A DNA stretch of 64,000 nucleotides from Rhizodiscina lignyota (taxonomy: Eukaryota; Ascomycota; Dothideomycetes; Aulographales; Rhizodiscinaceae). Positions 21,636-32,800 of this stretch are shown piece after piece (the stretch's first letter is position 1; each line of letters begins with the position of its first letter). The notes beneath the pieces are model-generated. The model was not told the origin of the DNA. It saw only the letters and a list, made by a program, of their open reading frames with translations, and searched no databases. The position numbers and the translations under genes are program-made. The DNA lies in NCBI GenBank assembly GCA_010015805.1, contig ML978122.1, positions 2,390,453 to 2,454,452 of the forward strand, in the 5' to 3' direction.

Positions 21636-22917
21636 ATGACTACGAAACTGCTGCAAGAATGGTTCCCGGGAACAGAGACGCCCTTTATCTGCAATGCGCC
21701 CATGTTCACAGCGACGAATGGGAAGCTCGCCGCCGCTGTGTCTGGCGCTGGAGGGTTAGGTAGGTATTTCAAAATATTAAGAAAGTCTCCGCAGGGCGCG
21801 CTTTTGGCTTATTTGTCTTCAAGGCATGATCGGGGCAGGGTTTGACTTCTCGCCCAACTCGGAGCAGATCCAACTTCTGGACCAGGAGCTCACAACTGCC
21901 CGAAAACTTCTTGGCCTAGAGTCCGACACTGAAGGGGCGCTGCCAGTCTGCATCGGATTCGTCACGCCGATCACAACTTCTGAGCAGTTCATAACGAATC
22001 TCACTCCAGTGCTGAAGAAGCACAGACCCTGCGGAGTCTGGCTTTTCTGCCCATCTCCGTCTACAGGACACCCTGCGATTCTCCAGTACTGTCGCTCGCT
22101 GGGCCAAAGCTGGGGTCTAAGGACCTTCATTCAAGTCGGTACCGTTGCCGCTGCGCGCGAAGCTGTCTACGATGGCGCGGACATCATTGTCGCGCAAGGA
22201 TCTGACGCCGGCGGCCACCAATGGGCGAATGGCTCCGGTATCGTCAGTATTGTCCCAGAAGCGAAGGAAATGTTAAGCAGCGAGTTCCCTGACCGTACGA
22301 TTCCCGTTATTGCCGCTGGGGGTATCGTGGACGGAAGAGGGGTGGTGGCGGCGCTGGCTCTGGGCAAGTTGATTTTTCATGTGACGCTCGCAAGGAGGCT
22401 CGGCTAATTACGGCTAGGCGCGGACGGTATCTGCATGGGCACAAGGGTACGATTTTGCTATGAAATTGATAACTTCGGAACTGATCTTTCTAGTTTACGG
22501 TCTGTGAGGAGTCGCCTGTTCCGGAAGTGACAAAGGCCGCAATTCTCGCGGCGTCCGATGGCGGAGTATCAACGATAAAGTCCACCGTTCACGATGACAT
22601 CCAGAGTGTCGGCTTCTTCCCCGACCTGTACGATGGACGAGCTTTAATTGGAAAGAGCTATATCGACTTCGAAAACGGAGTAAAGGTCGAAGATCTTGTG
22701 GCTCAGCACAACTCGGCGAAGGCAGCAGGAGACGAATCCAGAAGCATTCAATTTGCGTAAGTGATTAGATCTCCGGTAGACTTGGTTAAGAAGCTGATAT
22801 TTGAACAGGGGAACGGCGCTGGGCTTGGTTAGGGAAAAGGGGAAAGCGGCAGATGTTGTGAAGGACGTGAGATCGGAGGCGAAGCGGATCATTCAGGAGC
22901 TGAAGACGAGAATTTGA
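21636..22917 (+). CDS. Nitronate monooxygenase (2-nitropropane dioxygenase family)
   Basis: Five exons: 21636-21759, 21824-22363, 22418-22446, 22494-22756 and 22809-22917, giving 354 residues. Introns are 64, 54, 47 and 52 bp. The second intron uses a GC donor (GCAAGT at 22364) and a TAG acceptor; only this choice restores the family motif ALALGADGICMGTRF. Exon 3 is only 29 bp. Features: PFICNAPMFTATNGKLAAAVSGAGGLG (FMN barrel start), IVAQGSDAGGH with the catalytic-type His, and AAGGIVDGRG for phosphate binding of FMN. The enzyme oxidises alkyl nitronates such as propionate 3-nitronate to carbonyl compounds and nitrite, a detoxification step. It is cytosolic; no targeting signal is seen. The final residues (KTRI) are not a peroxisome signal. 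Confidence 0.93.
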
Positions 22918-23117
22918 TGCTTAACATTAAAGCTATCGGCGTCTTCGTTCCACTGGTAGTATATTTAGGCATGCTTTCGCCAATAAAAGCTCTGTAAATC
23001 AAATATCTTGGAGATGGACCTCTTTGGAATTTGGTTTATGTGTCCTATCAGTTCTGCACCCTCCCTTCGCTCCACCCGCTAGCGGGACCCGAAACAGGAC
23101 CTAAGCATTAACAATGC

Positions 23118-23989
23118 CTAAACTACTATATCGTGTTGCACAAAATCGTAAGTAGGCCAGTACATGAATTCCAGTTTCCCCATACGTGGCCCATCTTCTG
23201 CTGCAATCCACAGGGGTGCCTTGATAATAACATTGGTCTTCATTCTGTCGTCTTCTTGTGACAACTGTGTTGCCAACAGTTCAGCTGCTGCATGTGCCCT
23301 ATGCCATCTGTTCCGAGGCATTCCAAGTAAGACCATTTTCCTTGGAGTCCTTTCGATCCTAAAGAGGCTCATAGGCTCGACTTCTTGCGCGACGTATATG
23401 ACGATGTCAAGACGGCGCTGCCCACCTACGTACCCTTGCTTTTCCATCAACTGTTGCTTGAAATTGGTCAGAAACCTCCATACGGCTCGGGATTCTGCAC
23501 GATTTGGAAAGTTTCCCGAAATGAGGAGCGTAGGTGAATGTTGTTGAAATACGCGAAAGACTCCGGAATGAGCAAGAGGTCCTCCCTCGCCTTTGTCTCA
23601 CGGATGTCATTGTAGTGTTTCGCGAACATTTGATCGAATGTGAGAGGTCCTTTCGAAGGAATTGGGATATCGATCAAGTCGTTTTCGGACACGATTTGCA
23701 AACAATTGACCGCGATTCCTAGCTCTGCGTATTTGTGGAGAATTTCAAGAGCTTCGTGATGTATCTGCTTGCATACACACAACAGATCTGTGTCCAGCCA
23801 TGGACGAGGATCTGGCGGCACATATACACCGTTTTCTTCAGGGATATTGATTTGGGGCGTCTGTGGTAAGACGATTGTCGCAGTCGGCACGAGCGCACAT
23901 CGATAGATTTCGTTGCGGATCTCAGCAGGAAGCGCAAGAAGAGCGGACCGCGGTCTAGTGGACTCATTGGTAGGTGTTGCGTTGTCCAT
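23118..23989 (-). pseudogene. F-box/2EXR-like fungal protein gene with a frameshift
   Basis: The frame from ATG at 23989 runs 173 codons and stops at a TGA (23468-23470). It begins ALPAEIRNEIYRCAL and continues LLCVCKQIHHEALEIL, the opening typical of a very large fungal family (LPxELRNxIY … LLxVCRQIxxEA) that resembles F-box-type proteins of unknown function. Directly after the stop, another frame continues without a start (FLTNFKQQLMEKQGYVGG and on) for about 115 codons to 23118. No intron fits, but adding one base at about 23471 would join PYGGF to LTNF. So the gene carries a one-base deletion, or the assembly has an error. Intact length would be near 290 residues. Confidence 0.65.
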
Positions 23990-24472
23990 GAGGGGTGCCG
24001 CGATCAGAGTCAGCTGTGCGTAGAACGTGTTGTTGAGCTGTGGTTCGGTTGTCGGTTGGCTTTAGATGATTTGAATTTGCTGGCTTCCTTCGTAGTACTG
24101 TATCTGTATGAAGTAGATAGGGACATGTATAGAGTGCGAGTAAGCCGTGCTTAAATAGGTAGACCTTCCCCCTGTACTACCCTTGCACCATTCACATTCG
24201 ATGGTCTCTCTGCCAATCATACCGCATTCGTGTAGGCGCATCATTTGTCACATGCCCAGTATGATGATCGCATCGCTCCAAATATGTGGCACGGTCAGGA
24301 GACTACTTCAAATGGGTGGGACAAACTAAGCACCGGTATGCTTGTCGCCGAGATCCCATGATCGCGGATCCTTTCGAGTTCCCGCTTAACTCAGATATAT
24401 ATTGTCTGTCACAGTGATCAACTCAAGCAAATAAAACAAAGATTGTCCTCTCATACCTTAAACTATCATACA
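23990..24472. other. Intergenic region, no gene seen
   Basis: Promoter side of the frameshifted gene and 3' flank of the Kre9/KNH-like gene. Nothing notable. Confidence 0.4.
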
Positions 24473-25492
24473 TCACGGAGAAATATGTAACTCCCCCGCT
24501 TCTCTCGATGCCGGCAATTCAACTGGAGTCATCTCTTGCGTTGGTCTCGACATCTCTCTGAATTCTTTCCTTTCCGTAATCACTAGGTCATTGTCTTGCT
24601 GCGCAGGTAACTCAGGAACTTGTCCTGATATTTTCCTTCGTCTAAAAAACAGAAAGGTTCCCAGTGCTGTTAATGCAAGTATAGCAACAGCTACTCCTAT
24701 TCCAATCCCGGCTTTCGCGCCTCCGCTGAGGCTATGTTCTGAGGCTGAAGAAGGTGTAGTAGGTGCTGTCGCTGTGAGTGCATTTGTACTTGTCGAAGTA
24801 ACCTTTTTGGTTGTACTTGAGCTCAGAGTTTCAGAAGACGACGATAATGAGGTGGAAGAAGATGCTTGTGCGGCAAGGACGAGAAAACCAGGACTAGACA
24901 ACTGTCCTACAATCATAGAGCATGCATTAGCAATGTTCTACGGGGGTGGTCTTGCTTTTCTAAAAGCAGAGATACAAGTAATTCTCTGCATTTTGGGAGG
25001 ACTCACCGGTGTTCGCATTGTAGGACGATGCAGGAATCTTGAAGCGGAGAACGTACTTTGCGCTGACTGACAGAGAGCGGTCAGGAATATTGATTGTCCA
25101 GGTGAAATGCCCGCCGTCAGGAGTTGTCAGATCTATGCCCTCTACATATGATAGCTTAGCCAGAGATCAAAACCAATCATATCGCAGGAGCTGTAAGGCT
25201 TACTTCTTAACAGTTGGCTGTATTGATTGTTATCCCAATCGAAAGACGTCAACCACAAGTCAAGCAGACTTGCTGACGCGTTGACATCAGATGTGCCGCT
25301 GAAGTCATTCCATGCCAGAGGAATGCTTTCTCCGTCCGTGAAAGTTTGCGAAAAGTCGGGAGATGTGCCATCAGGGACTTTCCAAAGAGCCGCTTGGATT
25401 GTGTCTTGAGCCCGAATCACGACGCAAAATTGAAAAATAAAGAATATGATTCCTTGGACAATCCTACATTGCCAGAATCGCTTGTTGTCCAT
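24473..25492 (-). CDS. Kre9/KNH-like type I membrane protein
   Basis: Three exons, 25492-25204, 25141-25007 and 24906-24473 (introns 62 and 100 bp), give 285 residues. The first ATG is at 25492; the frame opens further up only with TTG. A signal peptide (to about residue 28, VIRA) leads into an Ig-like luminal or external domain of about 110 residues (ESIPLAWNDFSGT, then DLWLTSFDW, TPDGGHFTWTINIPD, AKYVLRFKIP), which matches the Ser/Thr-rich Kre9/KNH family pattern. A Ser/Thr-rich stalk, one membrane helix (about residues 203-226, GIGIGVAVAILALTALGTFLFF), a RRRK stop-transfer and an acidic 50-residue cytosolic tail follow. The layout resembles wall-stress sensors, but no sensor family is recognised. 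Function is inferred as cell-surface or wall-related. Confidence 0.75.
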
Positions 25493-26303
25493 AATGATTA
25501 AGAGCGTAAAGTGAAGAAAGTCTATAAAGCACAACTACTACATGATGCTTCGCAGAAGCTCGGGTCAATGACTGCAGAGAACGCTTTTGGGGAGGCCGCT
25601 ACGAGTGGAAATGAGTGCGGCACAGCAGATATCTGATACATCGGATACCGACAGTAGGAGCTGGCACCTGCCTATGCAGGTAGCTCATAACAGCATCATG
25701 GCGCAGTTGCAGAGCCACTTGAAGGATCAAACGAGGCCCTATCTGTGCATATCGGCGTACCAAGTCTGCGAATGTGGAGCCTTATGTGTTTGAAGACGTC
25801 TGGATGGCTGATGCAAGAGATGGTTCAGCGAGGTTCTTCTTTGCCTAAGAGCTGCAAGAGATAATGGCATTTCTAGACTATTAGTGTAAAGCGGAGGAAT
25901 AAAGAGACAAGGACGTTTGTGAGAAACGGAGAGTTACACTGTCAGCTATACTGTGAATCGGCGTGTTCCTGTAGATGAGGAGAGTGGAGCAGCCAGGATA
26001 CGATAGAGGGCTCAGGAGACAGACCGGCTCGCTTCCGTCGGGTTGGACAAGCCACAATCCCATTTAAGCGCTCTGCCAATCATATCGTACCGGCGCAGCC
26101 ATGTCACTTGTCCCAGAAGCGCATAATTGGACACAATGCGGGTTGTGGCGGACTCAGGAGCCTGCATCGGTGCGTGTAGAGTTCCAGGTATCCTAGGATA
26201 AGCGCGGCCGTTCGGCGCAAGACATTCGGTTTCTTTCACACGTTGCTTCTACCATCCTCAAGTACAACGCGCACATCCCTCTTTCGGCCTCAGGCAATTT
26301 GAG
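25493..26303. other. Divergent intergenic region
   Basis: Shared upstream region of the Kre9/KNH-like gene (minus) and the mannosidase gene (plus). No gene or clear element is seen. Confidence 0.4.
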
Positions 26304-28212
26304 ATGTTGACATCGAGGTGGAGAGCTATAGCCTTGATTCTAGTGATTTCTTTCGCGCTATACTTTTTCTTGGGGTTTTCGCGATTGAATGTTACCCCCT
26401 GGCAGCTAGACGAACCTCCTCGAGAGCCGGAAGAAGCTCTTGACGAAGCTCCACACAAAGAAGAAAGTCTTCCTCCGCAGCAAACACCTACTCTTCCAGC
26501 AGATCAGAATCCGGAAGACGGACGCTTTGACTGGTCCAAATTACCTCAAAGACACCCGGTTTCGTCGCTCGCGTCTCTACCTTCAACAGTACCGAACAGC
26601 ATACCAAAAATTCAACATGTTTTCGAAGCAGAAACCGCCTCGGAGCGATCTGATAGACTCCGGAAACTGGACGCCATCAAAGGAAACTTTTCCCATGCAT
26701 GGGAAGGCTATAAAGCCCACGCATGGTTAAGAGACGAAGTCATGCCTCTTTCGGGACAACCACATGACCCCTTTGGTGGATGGGCCGCAACTTTGGTAGA
26801 CTCATTGGATTCCTTATGGACGATGGAGCTCTATGACGAATTTTCAAACGCTGTTGAGGCTATTGACAAGATCGACTTCAGCACTTGCGCACTCGAAGAG
26901 CTCAACGTCTTTGAGACAACCATTAGGTATCTGGGTGGCTTCCTGGCTGCATACGATCTGAGCGACGGTAAATATCCTTCTCTGCTGACAAAGGCTACGG
27001 ATATGGGCGAGATGCTCTATCATGCTTTCGATACTCCAAATCGCATGCCAATCACCCGCTGGAATTTTAATGCGGCTGCCAAAGGTTTTCCGCAAGAAGC
27101 CAGCGACTGGATTCTTATTGCAGAACTTGGTTCCCTTTCGTTGGAATTCACGAGGCTGAGCCAGCTTACCGGAGATATGCGGTTCTTTGATGCCGTCCAA
27201 CGCATAGCTGATCTTCTCGATGCACAGCAAGACCAGACCAAGCTGCCTGGCATGTGGCCGATCGCGGTCAATGCAAAATTAATGACTCTGACTGATGGTA
27301 CCACATTCACGATTGGTGGGATGGCAGATTCGACGTACGAGTATCTTCCAAAGGTATGTTTAATCATCATTATGCATGCATTGACAGATATACTAAGGAA
27401 AAAACTAGCAACACATCATCTTAGGAGGCGGTACCAATCAGTATCAACGGCTGTACGAAAAGGCTTTGAAGACCATGAAGCAGAACATCTTTTACCGTCC
27501 AATGACAGAAAACGGTGCGAACATTCGGTTCCCAGGCCAGGTCAATAGCGATGGTCGCGCAAATGTCTCTCTATTGAAACCGGAACCCCAAGCGCAGCAT
27601 CTCAGTTGCTTCGCAGGAGGAATGGTCGGCATCGGAGCGAAAATCTTTGCCAGCGACGAGGACCTTACGTTGGCGAAACGCCTTGTTGAAGGCTGTCTCT
27701 GGGGCTATGAAGTTATGCCGTTAGGTATCATGCCCGAGATCATCCACACGATTCCATGTGACGACAAAGAAGACTGTCCCTGGGAAGAGGATAAATGGCA
27801 TAGCGCCGTAAATTTTGCGTATGCTTCGGACCTGGGAGAAGATGTGAAATCCAAGATCTCCAAGCACGGCCTTGGCCTCGGAGTCGCCAAAGTCGACGAC
27901 ACCCGGTATATTCTGCGACCGGAAGCGATTGAGTCGATCTTCATTCTCTACCGTATCACTGGCGACAATTCTCTCCGCGACCGTGCTTGGACGATGTTCA
28001 ACACCATTGTCAAGTATAGCATTACGGACATTGCTCATGCAGGTCTGAATGATTGTACTAAAGAGAATCCACCAAAGCAAGATCGCATGGAGTCGTTCTG
28101 GCTTGCTGAGACGCTCAAGTACTTCTATCTGATCTTCTCGGAGCCGGACAAAGTCAGCCTGGACGAATATGTTCTCAATACAGAAGCTCATCCTCTGCGA
28201 CGTCCAATATGA
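26304..28212 (+). CDS. Class I alpha-1,2-mannosidase, glycoside hydrolase family 47
   Basis: Two exons, 26304-27353 and 27409-28212 (55-bp intron, GTATGT donor, TACTAA branch), give 617 residues; the junction reads YLPK|QHIILGGGTNQY. A short cytosolic tail and a membrane anchor (residues about 7-26) make it a type II ER or Golgi protein. Family motifs: HAWEGYKAHAW, GWAATLVDSLDSLWTM, NVFETTIRYLGGFLAAYDLS, GGMADSTYEYLPK, HLSCFAGGM, YILRPEAIESIF and, near the C-terminus, ESFWLAETLKYFYLIFSEP with LDEYVLNTEAHPL. The enzyme trims alpha-1,2-mannose from N-glycans with calcium, either in Golgi processing or in ER quality control. Which of the two cannot be decided from sequence alone. Confidence 0.93.
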
Positions 28213-29199
28213 TGCATGAAGGATACATGGCAGGACATCATGGTCCGTGGATTCCCCGCCATCGACTGATTCCAATAATCTTTCATGTCCTCTGTGGGCC
28301 ATCCCGAACCAGCACCATGTCTGCCGAAACCCCCGGGTGAACAAAGGCCTTCGAGCTCGGCTTTTGTCATTTTAGGCACCAGTTCAAGCCCTACTTTCCT
28401 GCCCGATTTCGATCTGCACAGCAACGCGAGAGTCGGGAGTAATATCACTCCATCGATTAGAATCATGTATGAGCGAATCACGTCGACTGCAGCATTCAAA
28501 CGCCACCATCGAATGATGAAGTCTTTACCCCACTTAGCTCTGGGGGGCTGGGTGGGTGCTAGGGCCCTCGTGGTACGGGTACTTCTGTACTGAGGCTGAG
28601 GGGGTACTTCTGTACCGATGCCAGGAATGCCTTAGCGCTAAGGGGAATAAGCTTCGTCGATATTTTCGCCTTCAACGGGCACCTCACAGAAGATTTTCAA
28701 CATTCAAGTTGCACAGCTCGTCGGATTGAGCTTGACGAATTCGTTCGGTGAATTCTCAAATGGAACTGATCACGACTTGAGAGTCCCATCTCTCGGTAAA
28801 GAAGGACAAAGGGCGGAAGCAGACTCTGATGTTCTTGAGTTCCCGCCAGCTTGGGGGCAGGGTCGTGAAAAACTTTGGCACATTGACACATGCCGCATCA
28901 GCGACGACAAGATATAAACCGCCAATGTCGCTCGAGGTTACACACATTATTGTGCAGGTGATCTGTAGCACCAACGAAGCGTCAGTACTATCACTGCTGA
29001 AATATGATATCATTACCCATGGTACGAATTCTGATACTATTTTTGTTCAATGTCCAACCCTTGTACGACTCATGACATGCTTCATCATCATATATATTGA
29101 CAAAATAGCAGACCCCGACGTGCGGTGAAAACTGCGCGGCACAGGTAGGTCTTGACCTACAGCCCCGGAGAAAACTCATAGCTTAGGGACGGGCCGCCA
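28213..29199. other. Gene-poor region at the edge of the repeat island
   Basis: No gene is supported. It holds two copies of a near-palindrome (GGGTACTTCTGTAC at 28577-28590 and GGGTACTTCTGTACC at about 28602-28616). At about 29160-29188 there is a segment AGCCCCGGAG then AACTCATAGC that recurs in altered form at about 38553. Confidence 0.4.
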
Positions 29200-29451
29200 T
29201 ATCCCCCTTACGGCCGGGAGGGCTGCCAAGTTGTACCTCAGGAAAACGGCGCAATAACGAATTTTTTAGGGTTTAGAAAAAACCAGGTAATAATCATCTA
29301 GTAATTTAGATAATTGCACCGAAGTCTAAAAATTTCTAGGACGTTAGGAAGGCCCTTTAATCGAAGCGTAAATAAGGTAACTTTCAGCGGTTAAGCTTGG
29401 TTTACTAGAGTTTTGGTGGGGTTGGCAGCCCTCCCGGCCGTGAGGGGGATA
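29200..29451. mobile_element. MITE-like element with 30-bp terminal inverted repeats and TA ends
   Basis: The left end (29200-29229) starts TATCCCCCTTACGGCCGGGA and runs on to GGGCTGCCAA; the right end (29422-29451) is its reverse complement with one mismatch (TTGGCAGCCC through GTGAGGGGGATA). Outside this, pairing stops. Both ends sit on TA, as expected for a Tc1/mariner or pogo-type insertion with TA target duplication. The 190-bp interior is AT-rich and non-coding, so the element is non-autonomous; no transposase for it is seen here. Whether TA is part of the repeat or the target duplication cannot be told from one copy. Confidence 0.8.
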
Positions 29452-29858
29452 CTTATGTGTTATTACATCGCTCTAGACAGCCTCGTGTGGCAGAGTGCTA
29501 GCTATCCCATTATCGACTAAGGCGCATGATGAAAGCCTACATCGATCTCCTCAGGCACTGCCACGTATACCTTATTAGAGGCTGAGTCTTCGACGGAAAG
29601 TCCGCATTATGGCAATATATCTCGATCAAGATTTACAAGGCGAAGCTGATAGACGGCGAACAGGAACAAGGCAACTTTAAAGCACAGCCTCAAAGTGCGG
29701 CCTCCCGTACCCCGCGATCTGTAGGGGATAGCCTTGTTCGTGTCGGCCTTAAATAGTGTGCCCAATCTAACTCGTTCAGAGACGCCTTCGATCCAGCGCG
29801 CAACTACACCCACACGACAGCGCGCTGTAGATTGTCGCGAACGGCCTGTTCAAGCATC
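29452..29858. other. Upstream region of the NLR-type gene
   Basis: About 400 bp between the TIR element and the NLR start. No gene seen; presumably holds the NLR promoter. Confidence 0.4.
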
Positions 29859-32800
29859 ATGGCGTGAGTCTTAAAGATCTGGCGGTCACAGGTATGCAAG
29901 AGGGCCACAAGAACTCACCTTTCTGCAGAAACAGCGGAGCCATATTTCTTGAAACATCTCAAGCCTTCGTTCAGAACCTTCCCAGCGACGAATCTACGAT
30001 CTTGTCAACATGTTCCTCCGCAGAACAACTGATCGCCGAAGTCCAGAAACTGGTCTCCCAGGCAAAAGATAAAGCCCGCGGCGACAAGTGGCTGGACCGC
30101 ATTACATGCCTTTGCGACTGTCTAAGACCATACTTTGACATTATATCATTGATCACGCAAGCAAGCCAACAGTATGCGGCACCGGTATGGGGTGCGGTCA
30201 AACTGATATTGCAAGCCAGGACTCCCTACCTCCATCTCTTGCCCGTCATCTAACGAGACTCAGCTGGCAAGTCATTATACGACCTTCTTCGACAAACTCG
30301 CCAAAGCCTTCGAGACGTTTGCCCTAAGTCTTCCCATGTACGCTGAAATGGTTGACTTGAGTAACAGCCTTCAATTCAAAGCCTTCGGCGACCGGATCAA
30401 GGCTTCTGTTGGCGCAGTCTATGTGGATCTCTTTCATTTCATGCAAGGCATCATCGCCATATTCACCAAGAAGGACGGCGGTAGGCGTCTCTTTACCTTC
30501 TGGTGCATTCAGAGCACAATATATGTTCCTCAATACTAACACTTTGCCTGAACTTCTAGGAGCTAAGCGTACCCCCGCTATACTTGCCAATCTCTGTTGG
30601 AGACCCTTCGACGCTCGATTTGGCGACATCCTTGAGCGACTCAAGTTTCACCAGAGTGTAGTACGTGATGAGCTTCGATTAATGCATATTCATGCAGAGG
30701 TTAAGAATTGGAATTGTGTGGTCCAAGAGATTGAATCGCAGAAGGTAGAAAGGACCAAGGCGGAGGCTACGCGACTCGAGCAGCGATCACAGTTGCAAAA
30801 TATTCAACAGAACATATCTTCGGAACGAGAGGAAGCCGCTAGAGAAAGACTAGCCGATGCAGCAGAGCAGTTGCGGGCGGAATTGAAGCGTCTCGCCCGA
30901 CATTTGGATGAAATCGAACAGCGCCTCTCCATCAAAAACGAGGATGCTGCTAGAGTAAACTTAGCAAATGCTCAAGAACGATTACAATCCGAAGTAAACC
31001 GATCGTCCGCAGCCCATGCTAAAGAGTCTCTTGATAAGCTTAATCACGACCTCCTTCTTGAGTCAAAGGCAAAGGCTGAGGCAGCAAAGAGTAAGTATAT
31101 TCCCCAAATCACCAGAGTGATACTCTGTACGCCAATAATTCATGGTACTAACCTTTTCGGCCGCGTCAGGAGCAGTTTTTGAAACCATTATGGACTGGTT
31201 GTCACCTCCAGACTTTGTTCACGTTTTCGAACACGCCAAGCGCATCCGCGAAGAGAACACCTCGGAATGGATTATGCATGAGGACCAAGTGACAGGTTGG
31301 ATTCGTGAACCGGGCGCGCCACTTCGCACAGACGAGACACGATTCGTAAAGGAAAGCATTTGGATCAAAGGTATGCTTCATCGTTCTGGCAACATTACAA
31401 GAATTTGATCGCTTTTCATGGCGCGCTGAGAAATTTAGGCAACCCTGGGTTTGGCAAAACCGTACTCGCAGCCGCGCTTGTCGAGAAGCTCATAGAAACG
31501 ACTCGAACCACGTCCTTCTCGTGTCCCGACGTTTATTACTTCTTTTTCAAATCAGACGAGCCGGCTTTGAATAATACGATGGCCGCCAAAAGAGCCATTC
31601 TCGCTCAAGCGTTGCAAGTGCATAAGCATGACACCAACATACTTGACAAATTTGCGTTCGCCAAGAATGTCAGCTCGAGTGGCCAAAAAGTGGCGACTGG
31701 TACCGAGCTCGACGAGCTCTTGCAAGTTTTCATAAATAGCAGAGGAACATGCTTCATGGTCCTTGACGGCATTGATGAATGTTGTGATGACGAAAGCCTA
31801 GTCATGTTCTGCTACAGCTCACAAACGCATCTGAACTTAGGATAGCATTTTTTAGCCGGCCGAACCTAGCATCTCTAATACGAAACTGTCCTGAAAGCAC
31901 CCAGCAGCTAGAAATTGGCCGCAAGACTTCGAACGACATATGGGTCTATCTATTCAGATCTCTGGACTCAATGCAGGCCGAGCAACTGCTTCCCAAGGCC
32001 CAGGACTGTACGGAGCTCACTGAATACCTTACCATAGGTGCAGATGGCATGTTTCTGTGGGCTCGCCTTATGCTTGCATATCTTAATTCGCCTGTGCACA
32101 ACCCCGTCCGACGCGTCGCAATCATGAAAAGCGTCACGCTACCAGAAGGCATTGAACAGATGTATGAGCGCATCGCCGACTTGATCTGTAGCGGCTTCCA
32201 CGAAGAAAAGCTGCTAGCAAGAAAAGTTCTCATGTGGCTTGCCTACTTCAAGCGCCGAGTTACAGCCTGGGAGTTACAGCGTGCAGTACATGATACCGAC
32301 GAGGATTTCCAGAGCGGCGCCGACTCCCTGAACGACATATCGACATTTTCACGGACCGTACTCATAGTCTGTTGCGGCTTGGTCGAGATCGACTGGGTGG
32401 CCAACAGAACCGAACCAGTCTATTTCCAATTCATGCACTTATCCGCCAAAGACTACTTTACGCACAGAGAATGTAGGAACACTACGATACCACATGCATC
32501 GCTCTCGCTGGGATTCTTAGAGTCTCATGTGGAGATGGCTCGAACGTGTCTGCGATTCATTACGTTCTGCCTACCTCCACGGCCTCTGAGTGGCCTCGGA
32601 CGCGACACAACCCTCGAGGCACTGGACCAAAACTTCCCATTCTGCAGCTATGCTGCCTCTTACTGGATAGACCACCTCGCAGAAACCGCAAAAGCAAATA
32701 TCACCGCAGCAGCTTCGTGGCTCTTCCAAGGCCTTCTGTTGTCTCTTGCTTCATTATTGTCACTGGACTTGGTTCTTATGGCGTGGATCGAATCTTGCTA

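Noticed and set aside
7070-22917. A secondary-metabolite cluster made of the MFS, MATE and nitronate monooxygenase genes
   Set aside because: No backbone synthase, no tailoring set and no pathway regulator; the genes are far apart with unrelated genes between them.
31798-31840. An intron to explain the NLR frame change
   Set aside because: Possible donors and acceptors give introns of 17 or 40 bp, and the 40-bp one leads straight into a stop; a one-base loss explains the data better.
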